The notes: generated by a model not told the origin, from the letters alone. A stretch of DNA of 64,000 nucleotides from SURF-21 sp964510515 (GCA_964510515.1 CAZEAU010000007.1:18268-82267); one strand, 5' to 3'. Shown: positions 25,600-35,366, counted from the stretch's first letter. Numbers and translations: made by a program.

Positions 25600-25614
25600 C
25601 AAGACCTGACCCCC
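25600..25614. repeat. REP-like CAAGACCTGACCCC element
   Basis: CAAGACCTGACCCCC, directly beside the stop codon of the glycosyltransferase at 25615. The same word recurs widely in bacterial genomes as part of REP-type repeats linked to RAYT transposases (from memory). A variant, TGACCTGGTCTTTGACCCC, lies at 631-649 inside the hpf leader. No transposase is nearby. Confidence 0.4.
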
Positions 25615-26727
25615 TCAGGAGAGGGCGGTGCGGTAGGCCTCCAGGGTGAGCTCCACGGTGCGCTCCCAGGTGTAAGCCGCGGCCCTCTCCCTCCCCCTCT
25701 GCGCCAGCTCGCTCCGCAGGTCCTCGTCGCCCGCCAGGCGGCGCATGGCCTTCGCCAGCTCCGCGGTGTCGCTCGCGTCCACCAGCAGCGCGGCCCCCTC
25801 CCCGACCTCGCGCAGCGAGGAGCCGTCCGAGGTCACCACGGGGATGCCCCGCGCCATGGCCTCCAGCACCGGCAGGCCGAAGCCCTCGTAGAGGGAGGGA
25901 TAGACGAACACGGACGCCGCGCGGTATACGGCCTCCAGCTCCCGCTGGGGGAGGTAGCCGAGCCAGCGCACGCCCTGCGCGGAGAGGATGCGGGAGAGCT
26001 CCGCGCGCCCCATCCATCCCCGCGCCCCCACCAGCACCAGGCCGCCGCTCGCGCCCCTCTCCGCGGCGCCCAGTGAGGCGTATGCGCGCGCCAGGCATGC
26101 GAGGTTCTTGCGCGGCTCCATGGTGCCCACGAAAAGGATGTACCCGGGATTCAGCCCATGCTTCTCCAGGACCTCCCGCTGTTCGTCCTCGCCCGGCGCG
26201 CGCGGCGCCTCCACGCCCAGGGGCACCACCCTCACCCGGGGGTCGCTCCCGCCCATGAGCGAGCACAGGTCGTCCCGGGTGCTGCGAGAATCCGCCAGGA
26301 TGACGCGCGCGCGGCGCAGGATGCGCCTCAGGCCCGCGCGGTGAAAGGCCCCCCAGCGCGCCGGGAAGGCGCCGGGGCATTTGAGCACGCACAGGTCGTG
26401 CACGGTGGCCACGAGGGGGGCGCGCGAGGGGGGAAAGACCAGGGAGGGCGCGTGCACCAGGTCCAGCTCCCCCAGGAAGCGCTCCAGGCGCGGGCGCCCG
26501 GCTGTGTGCCAGGCCAGCCCCACGAGGTCGCGGCGCCCCCCCAGCCTCACCTCCTCGACGCCCGCGAGGCCGGGAAAAGCGCGGGCGCCCGGCGGCCCGT
26601 GATGCGCCAGCAGCAGCGTGCCCCCCTCCAGGCGGGAGGCGACCCCCGGCACGAGATGCCGCAGGTAGGTCCCGATTCCGCCGGGCTGCTCATAAAACAG
26701 CTGGTCAGCGAACAGTGCTATTCTCAT
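25615..26727 (-). CDS. GT4-family glycosyltransferase
   Basis: 370 aa, GT-B fold. The N-terminus MRIALFADQLFYEQPGGIGT has the acceptor glycine loop; LVATVHDLCVLKCPGAFPAR and ILADSRSTRDDL are typical of mannosyltransferase-like GT4 enzymes. Donor domain: YILFVGTMEPRKNLACLARA (about 193-212) and YEGFGLPVLEAMARG (about 286-300). It resembles the GT4 at 21357 and may be its paralogue. ATG 26727 gives the family-typical start; an ATG at 26742 adds five residues. Its 3' end abuts a REP-like element and converges with ugd. Confidence 0.9.
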   Translation of the reverse strand: MRIALFADQLFYEQPGGIGTYLRHLVPGVASRLEGGTLLLAHHGPPGARAFPGLAGVEEVRLGGRRDLVGLAWHTAGRPRLERFLGELDLVHAPSLVFPPSRAPLVATVHDLCVLKCPGAFPARWGAFHRAGLRRILRRARVILADSRSTRDDLCSLMGGSDPRVRVVPLGVEAPRAPGEDEQREVLEKHGLNPGYILFVGTMEPRKNLACLARAYASLGAAERGASGGLVLVGARGWMGRAELSRILSAQGVRWLGYLPQRELEAVYRAASVFVYPSLYEGFGLPVLEAMARGIPVVTSDGSSLREVGEGAALLVDASDTAELAKAMRRLAGDEDLRSELAQRGRERAAAYTWERTVELTLEAYRTALS

Positions 26728-26876
26728 GCCCTCGAGGATCATCCCGGCCCGGCGTCGTGGGCCGGGATACCATTATGACTCCATGAGCACGCAGACCGCC
26801 CTCCGGACCAGGGATAACCCGGACGGCCCATGAAACACTGCCGCCCGCACGCTTCCCGGCCGCCATCTCCGCCTGC

Positions 26877-28884
26877 CTAGATTGAGCCGGGCAGCTTGGG
26901 ATAATGGGGCAGCTGCGACTGCCAGCTCTTGTAGGAGTTCCACGCCGCGAAGGGCCTGCCCTGGTAATCGAAGAGGCCGTAGTAGCATTTATCCCAGGAC
27001 GTCCCCGGGTCCTCGTCTATGTTCCTGTATATCCATATCTTCCGGCACCCGCTGGCGAAGAGGCCTCCCACTCCCCTGGCCCCCAGGTCCAGCGCCTGGT
27101 TGGCCTCGGAATAGGCCTCGGGACGGTCGTCGGAATAATGCGGCCAGCCGATCTCCGTACATACCGCTTCGTGGTTGGCCCCCTTGGCCCGCATGGCGCG
27201 GACCACGGCGGCGTAATGCGCGCCCCAGTCGGCCGGGAGCCGGTAGGGATGCACGGAGACCATGTCCGAGCAGCCGTTGAAGCCGATGAAGCGGTTGATG
27301 TCCAGGGTCGTCCGCGAGCCCGCCGGCAGGCTCACCTTGCGGGTGAAAACCTCTCCCTTGGTCATCATGAAGGTCACCTCCGCCTCCACCGCCTCGCCGT
27401 GGGGGTTTTGCAGACACAGGTACTCCTGGATGGAATACCCCGTGCATCCCTCGGCGAAGTACCAGGTGGTGGAGGGGGCCGCCGCCCCCACCACGTCGTG
27501 CCCGCCGGTCCAGCCCGGCCCGTAGCTGAAGTACATGGGCCGCTCGGCGATGAAGTCCGCCGCCGAGGCGAGCCGCACCGAGACGTCCCTGCCCGCCCCC
27601 ACGATGTCGTTGACCATGAGGGTGGTGCGGGAGTTGGGGTCGAGCTTATAGTTGTTCACCTCATTGGGCCCCTGGCCGGGGCCGAACATGAAGGTGGCCT
27701 CCACCGTGATCGGGGCCGGGTTGGGGTTCTGCAGGCACAGCCACTGCTCGAAGCCCGCCCGGGTGGTGCCCTCCGCGAAATACCATTCATTGCCCGGAGC
27801 GGTGGCCCCCACCACGTCATGCCCGCCGGTCCAGCCCGGCCCGTAGCTGAAGTACATGGGCCGCTCGGCGATGANNNNNNNNNNNNNNNNNNNNNNNNNN
27901 NNNNNNNNNNNNNNNNNNNNNNNNNNNNNNNNNNNNNNNNNNNNNNNNNNNNNNNNNNNNNNNNNNNNNNNNNNTGATCGGGGCCGGGTTGGGGTTCTGC
28001 AGGCACAGCCACTGCTCGAAGCCCGCCCGCGTGGTGCCCTCGGCGAAATACCATTCCCTGCCCGGAGCGGTGGCCCCCAGCACATCGTGGCCGCCCGTCC
28101 AGGCGTTCTTGTAGTTGAAGTACATGGGGCGCTCGGCCACGATGGGCCTTTCTGTTTTCACCTTTATGGAGACATCCTGTCCCGGGCGATTTAGGTCGTC
28201 GAAAAGCAGGCTGTAGAGCTCCGTCCCCGCCTGCGGAGACTGGTCCAAACCGCAGAGCAGGGCCCCGCATATGACCTGCCCCGTGGGGTCCTGCTCCTTT
28301 ATCGCGGCGTGGGCGAGCTGCAGCAGGGGCAGGTAGTCCGTCTCCACCTGCCCGCCGAAATGGGCCACGCCGTCCGCCTGCCACACCGCGGAATCGCGGT
28401 CCCAGCCCGGCTCGTTCCATACCTCGTAGAAGTCCACCAGGTGGCCGTATCTCTCCGCCATCTTGCCGCAGAAACGGTACCACTTGGAGAGGTCTTTGGG
28501 GGGCGCTTTCACCGCCAGTTCGCCGTATGCGGGATCCTGCGCCCATTTGGGCACCCCGCTGCCCAAAAGCAGGAGGATGGACTCCGCCCCGTCCTCGAGC
28601 ATGCGCGAGATCTCGGCATCGTAATATGTGAAGTCGAATTTGCCGTCCGCGCCCTCTATCCTGTTCCAGGAGACGACGACCTTGTAATGCCTCACCTGCC
28701 GCCTCTCCTCCAGGGGCACCAGGGGCGTCATTTTTTCGGCGTAATGCCGCGCGTCCAGTCCCAGCAGTTCGCCGCCCACGACCGCCGAGGCGGCTCCCGG
28801 CCTCTCGGCGGCGCGCGCCCCGGCGAAGGGGGGTATCAACAAGACGGCACAGAGCGCGAGCGCACAGGCCGCGAAGGCCCGCAT
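26877..28884 (-). CDS. Secreted clan GH-A glycosidase-like protein interrupted by surface repeat modules (contains assembly gap)
   Basis: Signal peptide MRAFAACALALCAVLLIPPF, then a TIM-barrel glycosidase N-terminal part: VVVSWNRIEGADGKFDFTYY and VDFYEVWNEPGW with the acid/base Glu of clan GH-A. After LFDDLNR the barrel stops and DUF5719-like modules begin (DVSIKV, VAERPMYF, GGHDV, WYFAEGTT, WLCLQNP). At least two more copies follow the 100-N gap at 27875-27974. After SRTTLDIN the barrel resumes with CSDMVSVHPYRLP and ends with the nucleophile region CTEIGWPHY and a final helix to residue SI. Frames on the two sides of the gap differ by the nominal 100 N, so the true gap length is unknown. 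ATG 28884 has SD AGGAGG; a leaderless ATG at 28977 is the alternative. Confidence 0.78.
27875..27974. other. Assembly gap (100 N) inside module repeats
   Basis: Exactly 100 N, a placeholder. The flanking sequence (about 27480-27544 and 27812-27874) is almost identical at DNA level, so the assembler broke inside tandem repeat units and the true number of modules is unknown. Confidence 0.98.
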
Positions 28885-29243
28885 GACCGTCCTCCTCTTT
28901 CCCGGCAACCGGTCACCCATCATCTCTGTCATACCTCTCTTTCCCGCCGCTCCTTTTCCCGTCATCTCATTCGTCATCCATCACATTATACTTGCCGCGC
29001 CGCACGGGCAAAGCGGGGCCTCCCGCGCCTGTGAATATGACCCCGTTCTCTTTCTTCCCGGTTCCCCCGGCTGATGCGTGACCCCTGCCCTTCTTTTCGC
29101 TTCCCCCTATCGTGTACACTCATGGTCATGGGCCTGCGGGAGCTCTCTCCCCTTGCCCGGATGTGGTTTTAAGCGCCACGCAGGCGGCTCTGGACGAGAC
29201 GCTTGCCTGGCATGGTCCGCGGCGTCGGAAGGGGTGCCTGCTG
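28885..29243. other. Divergent intergenic region with minus-strand TATAAT
   Basis: No gene beyond optional N-terminal extensions of the two flanking genes. A perfect TATAAT on the minus strand (28985-28990) sits 7 nt before an in-frame ATG at 28977, so a leaderless start of the glycosidase gene is conceivable. The plus-strand half carries nothing recognisable. Confidence 0.5.
28985..28990 (-). promoter_or_regulatory. TATAAT -10 element for the module-bearing glycosidase
   Basis: Perfect TATAAT; the expected start site is at or next to the in-frame ATG at 28977, and about 95 nt before the SD-bearing ATG at 28884. The -35 box is weak (TTTGCC at 16 bp). Confidence 0.4.
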
Positions 29244-30725
29244 ATGGGCAGAACGGCGGAAAGACCCGAGGTCAGCTTCGTCATCACCCATTTCCGGGGC
29301 GAGAAGCTCCTCTCCAACTGCCTGGCATCCGTTGATGCGCTGCAAACCGACATCCCCCACGAGGTCATCGTGGTCGATGACCGCTCCGACGACGGCAGCG
29401 TCGCGGCGGTAAAAGGCCTGTTTCCACGCGTGAGATTCGTCTCGCTGAGCAGGAATAAGGGATGCGCGGCCGCCAAGAACCACGGCGTTGCGGAGGCACG
29501 GGGCCACTTCATCGCCTTCCTGGACAACGACGTCGAGATAGGCCCGCATTGGCTGGAACGCATCTACCATCGCCTCTCGCGGGAAGACGAGCGAGTGGGC
29601 CAGTGCGCGTCGCATATCCTCCTCAACGGCTTGGATACCCACATCAACAGCACGGGGGGGATGATAAACCTGCTGGGGTATGCATGGGACAGGGGCATTT
29701 TCAGCCCCGACTGCGCCTGCTACTCGCCCGATTCCCCCATCATGTTCGCCTGCGGAGCGGCCAACCTGCTGCGGCGGGAGGTCCACGAGAATCTGGGGGG
29801 GTTCGACGAGCGTTACCGCTACCCCTTCGAGGACGCCGACTTCGGCTGGAGGATGAACGCCATGGGCTACCGGGTTGTCTATGAGCCCAGCGCCATAGCC
29901 AGGCACCGCCTCTCCGCTACCATGGGGCTCGACACCAACCGGCAGATATATCTGTATGAGCGCAACCGCCTGCGCAGCCTCTTGAAAAACATGGATGCCT
30001 GCACCTTGCGCTGGATGAGGAGGGAGTTGCCCCACCACATGTGGGAGAGGATGCGCCTGGGGGCGCGGGGGCGCGGGCTCTCGACCCGGGACGGCCTGCA
30101 TGTCTTCCTGCGCATCGTGCAGGCCCTCGCCTGGAATGCGCTCTACCTGCCGGAGACGCTCTCCCAGAGGAGAGAGCTCCAGCGCAGGAGAAAGAGACGG
30201 GACTGGGAGCTCATCGCCGACGGCGTCCTCAGCGCCCACATCGGCAACCCCCCCGTCGAGGAGCTGGACCTCCGGGCCCTGCAGGGAGAGGGCGCACCGC
30301 GCCAGGAGAGCGTGCCTGCCCACCCTCCCTGCAGGATGAGGATGGGGCATGACGACAAGTCCCTGGGCCCGGGGTGGCATCTCCTGGAATGCAACGAGGC
30401 CGGCATGATCTTCCGCTGGACATCGCAGAGCGCCCGGCTCCATTTGCGCAAGCCCCGCGGCAGCAGGCATCTCGTCATCCACTCCATCATGGCCAACCCC
30501 GGCGAATATAGCCGGGTCTCCGTGTCCCTCGAGGGCAGGAAGGTGACCACCTTCGAGGCGCCCAACCGCCCCCACGCCCAGAAGGTCCTCCTCCCGGAGG
30601 GCCTCCCGTCCGGCCCGCTGCGCGTGGACCTGGAGGTCGCCAACCCCTTCGTGCCCAGGGACGCCCTGGGGATAATGGACATGCGCACCCTGGGCATAGC
30701 CGTCTCCGGCGTGGAGATGACCTGA
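29244..30725 (+). CDS. GT2 glycosyltransferase with C-terminal GWH-type beta-sandwich
   Basis: 493 aa. Residues 1 to about 270 are a GT-A domain: VSFVITHFRGEKLL, VIVVDDRSDDGS (about 40-51), FLDNDVEIGPHW with the DxD (about 93-104), and YRYPFEDADFGWRMNAMGYR with the acceptor-side ED. Linker helices (300-350) lead to a C-terminal domain from about residue 368: GPGWHLLECNEAGMIFRWTS, then ARLHL and LVIHSIMANPGEYSRVSVSL. That domain has the same GWH-x-LE ... RW pattern as the insert in the next gene (30804), so it looks like a shared carbohydrate-related module. ATG 29244 has SD AAGGGG; a GTG at 29112 would give an unlikely 44-residue extension. Confidence 0.85.
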   Translation: MGRTAERPEVSFVITHFRGEKLLSNCLASVDALQTDIPHEVIVVDDRSDDGSVAAVKGLFPRVRFVSLSRNKGCAAAKNHGVAEARGHFIAFLDNDVEIGPHWLERIYHRLSREDERVGQCASHILLNGLDTHINSTGGMINLLGYAWDRGIFSPDCACYSPDSPIMFACGAANLLRREVHENLGGFDERYRYPFEDADFGWRMNAMGYRVVYEPSAIARHRLSATMGLDTNRQIYLYERNRLRSLLKNMDACTLRWMRRELPHHMWERMRLGARGRGLSTRDGLHVFLRIVQALAWNALYLPETLSQRRELQRRRKRRDWELIADGVLSAHIGNPPVEELDLRALQGEGAPRQESVPAHPPCRMRMGHDDKSLGPGWHLLECNEAGMIFRWTSQSARLHLRKPRGSRHLVIHSIMANPGEYSRVSVSLEGRKVTTFEAPNRPHAQKVLLPEGLPSGPLRVDLEVANPFVPRDALGIMDMRTLGIAVSGVEMT

Positions 30726-30803
30726 GGGCTCGCGCCGCAGTCGGCTTCCCTTGTCCGCACACTTGCGCTATCTTCAGGTTCAAGTGCGAGAAAGGAGCGC
30801 GGC

Positions 30804-32519
30804 ATGCGGCTTACGCTGGTCACCTACCGCTTCGGCCCCGAGATCATCGGCGGGGGTGAGCGTTATCTGTGGGAGATGATGACCCGCCTGGCGGCGAGGG
30901 GCCATCAGGTGGAGGTCCTCACCACCACCGCGAAGAACATGGTCTTCTCCCCCTACGGCTACCTGGTCTGGGACGGCTTCCTCCCGCGCGGAAGCGAGGA
31001 AGGCGAGGGCATCACCGTACGCCGCCTGGCGGCGAGGAACCCCCGCCCGCGCAAGGGGCGCCGCTGCCGGCGTTCGCTCGAGCGCTTCCTGGCGGCGGAA
31101 AGGGGCACGGAGGAATTCGCGGCCGCCGCGGCCGCCACCATGCGCGGCACCCCCGAGCACTGCTTCCTCTCCGGCTGGCACGTCCTCGAGTCCCGCGCGG
31201 ACGGCCCCGGGCGCTGGATGGAGAAGAAGGCCCGCCTGCTGGCCGGGGGAAGGGCGCTGCGCGAGCTGCGCATGCGCGTGCACTCCCCCCTCGACAACCC
31301 CCTCACCGTGACGCTGAACGGCGACGACACCTGGGAGTTCGAGCTGGAGCGAGGAAAGATGAGGGAGGTCGCCCTCTCCTTCGAGGCCCGCGACGTGCTC
31401 GTCGTGGACCTGGAGGTCCCCGGGGCCTTCACCCCCCCCGAGGACGGGAGAACGCTGGGCCTGGACTTCCACGGCGTGGCCGTGCGGGACGGGAACGCCC
31501 GGCGCGACCTGGACCTGCGCAGGGACTGGGAGGACCTGGCCATGACCTGCCCCGAGAAGCTGCTGGGAGACATATTGTGGTCCGCCGCCGCGCGCAGGCC
31601 CGCTTCCATCAACCGCATGCAGCGCTACCTCATCGGGCCGCGCGTCCCCGGCCTGGAGAGGGAGGCGGCGAGGGCCGCCTCCCGCAGCGACCTGGTGCTG
31701 GCCTCCATGGTCCCCATGTCCACGCTGCCCATCGCCGCCCGCGCCGCGGCCAGGTCGGGAAAGCCGCTGGTCGTCTTTCCCCTCTTCCACGCCCGCGACC
31801 CCAACCACTACTGGGAGCCCTTCGCGGCGGCCATGCGGGGCGCATATGGAGTGGACGCCAACCTGCCCGCCATAGCCGATACCATGCGCGACTGGGGGTT
31901 CCCCGCTTTCTCCGTCGGGCCGGGGATGGACCTCGAGGAGTTCTCCTCCCCCGACATCGACGGGGAACGTTTCCGCGCCGAGCTCGGCCTCGGGGGCGGC
32001 CCCCTCCTGCTGTGGGTGGCGCGCAAGAACGTGCTCAAGGGGTATCGCGAGGCCATAGAGGCCCTGCGCTGCGTGCGCGCGGAAGGGGTGGACGCGGCGC
32101 TGGTCATGATCGGCCCCGAGGAGGACTACCTGCCCATCAGCGGGGAGGGCGTCCATTACCTCGGGGCTCTGCCCCGGAAAAGGGTTCTCGACGCCTTCGA
32201 CGCCTGCGACATGCTCGTCTTCCCCTCCCTGCACGAGAGCTTCTGCCTCGTCTTCTGCGAGGCGTGGCTGCGGGGCAAGCCCGTGCTGGGGAGCCGCCAC
32301 TGCGCCGCCGCCCGCGGACTCATCGACCACGGCGAGAACGGATACCTCTGCGCGGACGGCGAGGAGATGGGCAGGTACGCCCTGGAGCTGCTGCGCGACC
32401 CGGAGAGGGCGCGGGCCATGGGCGAGAAGGGCCGCGCCGAGGTCCTGCGCTCGCGGGGCTGGGACCATGTGGTGAGCGAACTGGAGCGCTGGCTCGAGCG
32501 CGCGGCCGCCGGGGGCTGA
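30804..32519 (+). CDS. GT4 glycosyltransferase with a beta-sandwich inserted in its N-terminal domain
   Basis: 571 aa, about 190 longer than ordinary GT4 enzymes. It starts MRLTLVTYRFGPEIIGGGER, a normal acceptor loop. From about residue 115 to 230 an insert reads FLSGWHVLESRADGPGRW, ARLLAGGRAL, PLTVTLNGDDTWEFELE and LVVDLEVPGAFTPPEDGRTL; this matches the C-terminal module of the GT2 gene at 29244. The GT-B fold then resumes (LVLASMVPMSTLPIA) with the donor domain LLWVARKNVLKGYREAI (about 402) and the motif HESFCLVFCEAWLRGKP. SD AAAGGAGCG precedes the ATG. Pairs with 29244 as a two-gene plus-strand unit (78-bp spacing). Confidence 0.87.
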   Translation: MRLTLVTYRFGPEIIGGGERYLWEMMTRLAARGHQVEVLTTTAKNMVFSPYGYLVWDGFLPRGSEEGEGITVRRLAARNPRPRKGRRCRRSLERFLAAERGTEEFAAAAAATMRGTPEHCFLSGWHVLESRADGPGRWMEKKARLLAGGRALRELRMRVHSPLDNPLTVTLNGDDTWEFELERGKMREVALSFEARDVLVVDLEVPGAFTPPEDGRTLGLDFHGVAVRDGNARRDLDLRRDWEDLAMTCPEKLLGDILWSAAARRPASINRMQRYLIGPRVPGLEREAARAASRSDLVLASMVPMSTLPIAARAAARSGKPLVVFPLFHARDPNHYWEPFAAAMRGAYGVDANLPAIADTMRDWGFPAFSVGPGMDLEEFSSPDIDGERFRAELGLGGGPLLLWVARKNVLKGYREAIEALRCVRAEGVDAALVMIGPEEDYLPISGEGVHYLGALPRKRVLDAFDACDMLVFPSLHESFCLVFCEAWLRGKPVLGSRHCAAARGLIDHGENGYLCADGEEMGRYALELLRDPERARAMGEKGRAEVLRSRGWDHVVSELERWLERAAAGG

Positions 32520-32817
32520 GCCCTTCCGCACAAACCTCAACCCCCCGCCTCACCTGCCGCATCACCGCCCGCTATCCCGCACACGCTCCCCGAGATGCCC
32601 GCTTCCCGCTTGCGCCGCGGCGTGCATTCCGCCTCGATGCCCGCGCCTCCCGCTTCCCGCGCGCGTCCCCGCCCCGTGATGCCGCCCCCCGCCCGCGCCC
32701 GCGCTCAAGGGGCATGCCCCCCGGGCCGATTTATCCATATGTGGGGCGCCGGGCCGCGCCCCCCTGGAGACGGGAAGATGCATAAGGCGGGACGCCTTCT
32801 TGCCACCGGGAGCTGAG
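32520..32817. other. 298-bp intergenic region, very C-rich, nothing recognised
   Basis: Extremely C-rich plus strand with no SD-preceded reading frame, hairpin-plus-T terminator or promoter that I can support. Confidence 0.4.
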
Positions 32818-35183
32818 ATGAGAAAACGCCTATTCCTCCTGTTCGTGCTGCTGCTTTCCACCCTGCTGGCCGTGCCCGGACTCATCAACCCCGCAGGCGA
32901 GCCCGTGGGCGCGGTGCCCAGCCCTTCTCATTGGCGGCAGGAATGGATGATCAACGTGGGGAGCATCTTCAAGCACGCCTCCCCCACCCTGGCGGACATC
33001 GATGGAGACGGTCGGCAGGAGATCCTGGTGGGGAACAGCAACGGGCATTTCTACTGCGTGAATCACGACGGCACCATCCGCTGGACCTTCTGCACCGGCG
33101 CCCAGATTCAGTCCACGCCGCTCGCCGTGGACTGCGACGGCGACGGGAAGATGGAGATCTTCTTCGGGTGCGACAACGGCTACGTCTATGGGCTGAACTC
33201 CCGCGGCGAGCAGCTCACCCAATGGGGGTGGCCCAAGCACGCCGGGGCCGCCTTCGGACAGCATTCCGTCTTCTCCTCCCCCGCCTGCGGCGACCTCGAC
33301 GGCGACGGCGACCTGGAGATCGTGGTGGGTTCCTGGGGGCATTACATCACCGCCTGGCATTATGAGGGGCCCATGGCCTGGCAGTACTACAACGCGGACA
33401 CGGTGTGGTCCTCCCCCGCCTGCGCGGACATCGACCTCGACGGCAAGGACGAGGTGATCATCGGGGCGGACTGCTGGAGCGGGAGCAACTGGCCCTGGCC
33501 GCGCGGCGGCCTCCTCTACGTCTTCAAGGGAGACGGCTCCATAAAGGAGGGGTGGCCCAAGGCGCTCCCCCAGGTCATCTGGTCCTCCCCGGCCGTCGCC
33601 GACCTGGACCGCGACGGCTTTCCGGACATCATCGTGGGCACGGGCCTCTTCTGGCAGAACACCTCCCCGGGGGCCTCCAACTACCTCTCCTATGCCGACG
33701 GCAGGCACGTTTACGCCTTCAACCACCGTGGGGAGAGCCTGCCCGGCTGGCCGGTGAGCACCGGCGACAACAACTTCTCCTCCCCCGCCGTGGGAGACGT
33801 GGACGGGGACGGGTACTTCGAGGTGGCCTGCGCCTCCCTGGACGGTTGGGTCTATCTTTGGGGACACGACGGGACCCTGAAGTGGAAGAGGCGTAAGAGC
33901 GGCGCGGCGAAGATGGGCTCGCCGGTCATGGCGGACATAGATGGCGACGGGAGGGTGGACGTCATCTGCCCGGATGCCTGGTCGGTATGCGCCTGGAACG
34001 CCGACGGCGACATGGTGCTGGATGCCTACACCAACGGCCTGGTCATGAACGCGCCGGCGCTGGGCGACATCGACGGCGACGGACGCATCGAGATGGTGGT
34101 GGCCAACGGGGGGCAGGACACCGATGGGTGCTGCATCTTCTGCTACAAGGGGGGGAAATACGACCCCTCCCTCGCCCCCTGGCCCATGTTCCGCAAGGAC
34201 GCACGCCACAGCGCCGCCATCCTCCAGGATGAGGTCCCCGACCTCTGGCCGCCCGAGGAGGTGAGGACGCGCCTTTTCCTCGCCGAGGGCTATACCGGCA
34301 GCGGCTTCCATGAGTATATCCTGCTCATGAACCCGGGCCGGCGCGCGCTGAAGACGCAGATAAGATATATGCTGAGCAGCGGCAAATCCATTTCGCAGGT
34401 GGTCACCGTCCCGCCGCTCTCGCGCCTCACCGTGCCCGTCCACGCCGTGGTCAGCGGCCAGGACGTGAGCGCCTGCATCATCTCCGACCAGGATGGGCTC
34501 ACCGCGGAGAGGGCCCTCTATTTCAAATATAACGGCGAATGGGCTGGCGGCTCCAACGTCATGGCCGCGTCCTCCCCGAGCAAGGAATGGTACTTCGCCG
34601 AGGGCTGCACGCGTCCCGGCTTCCACACCTGGCTATGCCTGCAGAACCCCGGCCCGGAGGACGCCAGGGTGTCCATCGAGTACCTGTGCGGGGAGGGGAG
34701 CAAGGTGAGCAGGGAGGTCACCGTGCGGGCGCGCTCGCGCTACACCGTGGCCGTGCACGACGCGGGGGAGGGCATCGGCGCGCGCGACGGGCCCCGCGGC
34801 GACGTCTCCATACGCCTGTCCTCCACCCGGCCCATCGTGGCCGAGCGACCCATGTACTTCAACTACGGCGGCGAATGGGCTGGCGGCCACGATGTGATGG
34901 GGGCCACCGAGCCCGGCGAGGAGTGGTTTTTCGCCGAGGGCTGCACGCGTCCCGGCTTCCACACCTGGCTATGCCTGCAGAACCNNNNNNNNNNNNNNNN
35001 NNNNNNNNNNNNNNNNNNNNNNNNNNNNNNNNNNNNNNNNNNNNNNNNNNNNNNNNNNNNNNNNNNNNNNNNNNNNNNNNNNNNTCCTCCACCCGGCCCA
35101 TCGTGGCCGAGCGACCCATGTACTTCAACTACGGCGGCGGCATCGGCGGGGGGCACAACGTCATGGGGTTGCCACGGCAGTAG
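32818..35183 (+). CDS. Secreted FG-GAP/VCBS propeller protein with C-terminal surface repeat modules (contains assembly gap)
   Basis: ATG 32818 after GGGAG; signal peptide KRLFLLFVLLLSTLLAVPG. Eight FG-GAP-like repeats follow to about residue 460, each with a calcium-type D-x-D-x-D-G loop (DIDGDGRQEILVG, DLDGDGDLEIVVG, DIDLDGKDEVIIG, DVDGDGYFEVA, DIDGDGRIEMVVA), ending in the family-typical PWPMFRKDARHSA. Then come DUF5719-like modules: FLAEGYTGSGFHEYILLMNP, WYFAEGCT, WLCLQNP, VAERPMYFNY, GGHDVMG. Two modules are complete, one is broken by the 100-N gap, and the end reads GGHNVMGLPRQ. Reading frames before and after the gap differ by the nominal N length, so the gap size is unknown. Probable surface-displayed adhesin or ligand-binding propeller. 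Confidence 0.83.
34985..35084. other. Assembly gap (100 N) inside module repeats
   Basis: Exactly 100 N. The sequences before (34926-34984) and upstream (34590-34648) are near-identical module DNA, and the sequence after the gap repeats 34819-34867, so one or more module copies are probably collapsed here. Confidence 0.98.
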
Positions 35184-35190
35184 GCGCGGG

Positions 35191-35366
35191 GTCAGCCGGA
35201 GAGCGCCCCCCCGGCCTTGCGGCGTGCAGGACCAGGCCCGTAAAGCCGGCGATGAGCCCCGTCAGCCGGAGAACGCCCCCCCCGCCTTGCGGCGTGCAGG
35301 ACCAGACCCGCAAAGCCGGCGATGAGCCCCGTCAGCCGGAGAGCGCCCCCCCGGCCTTGCGGCGTG
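35191..35366. repeat. 70-bp tandem repeat derived from the 3' end of the acyl-CoA synthetase gene
   Basis: Copies at 35191-35260, 35261-35330 and a partial third at 35331-35366; the third overlaps the last codons and stop of the gene ending at 35332. Copies differ at a few positions only. Each unit begins GTCAGCCGGAGA, so each carries a duplicate of the gene tail (RKAGGALSG-stop); the period is not a multiple of three. Confidence 0.9.
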
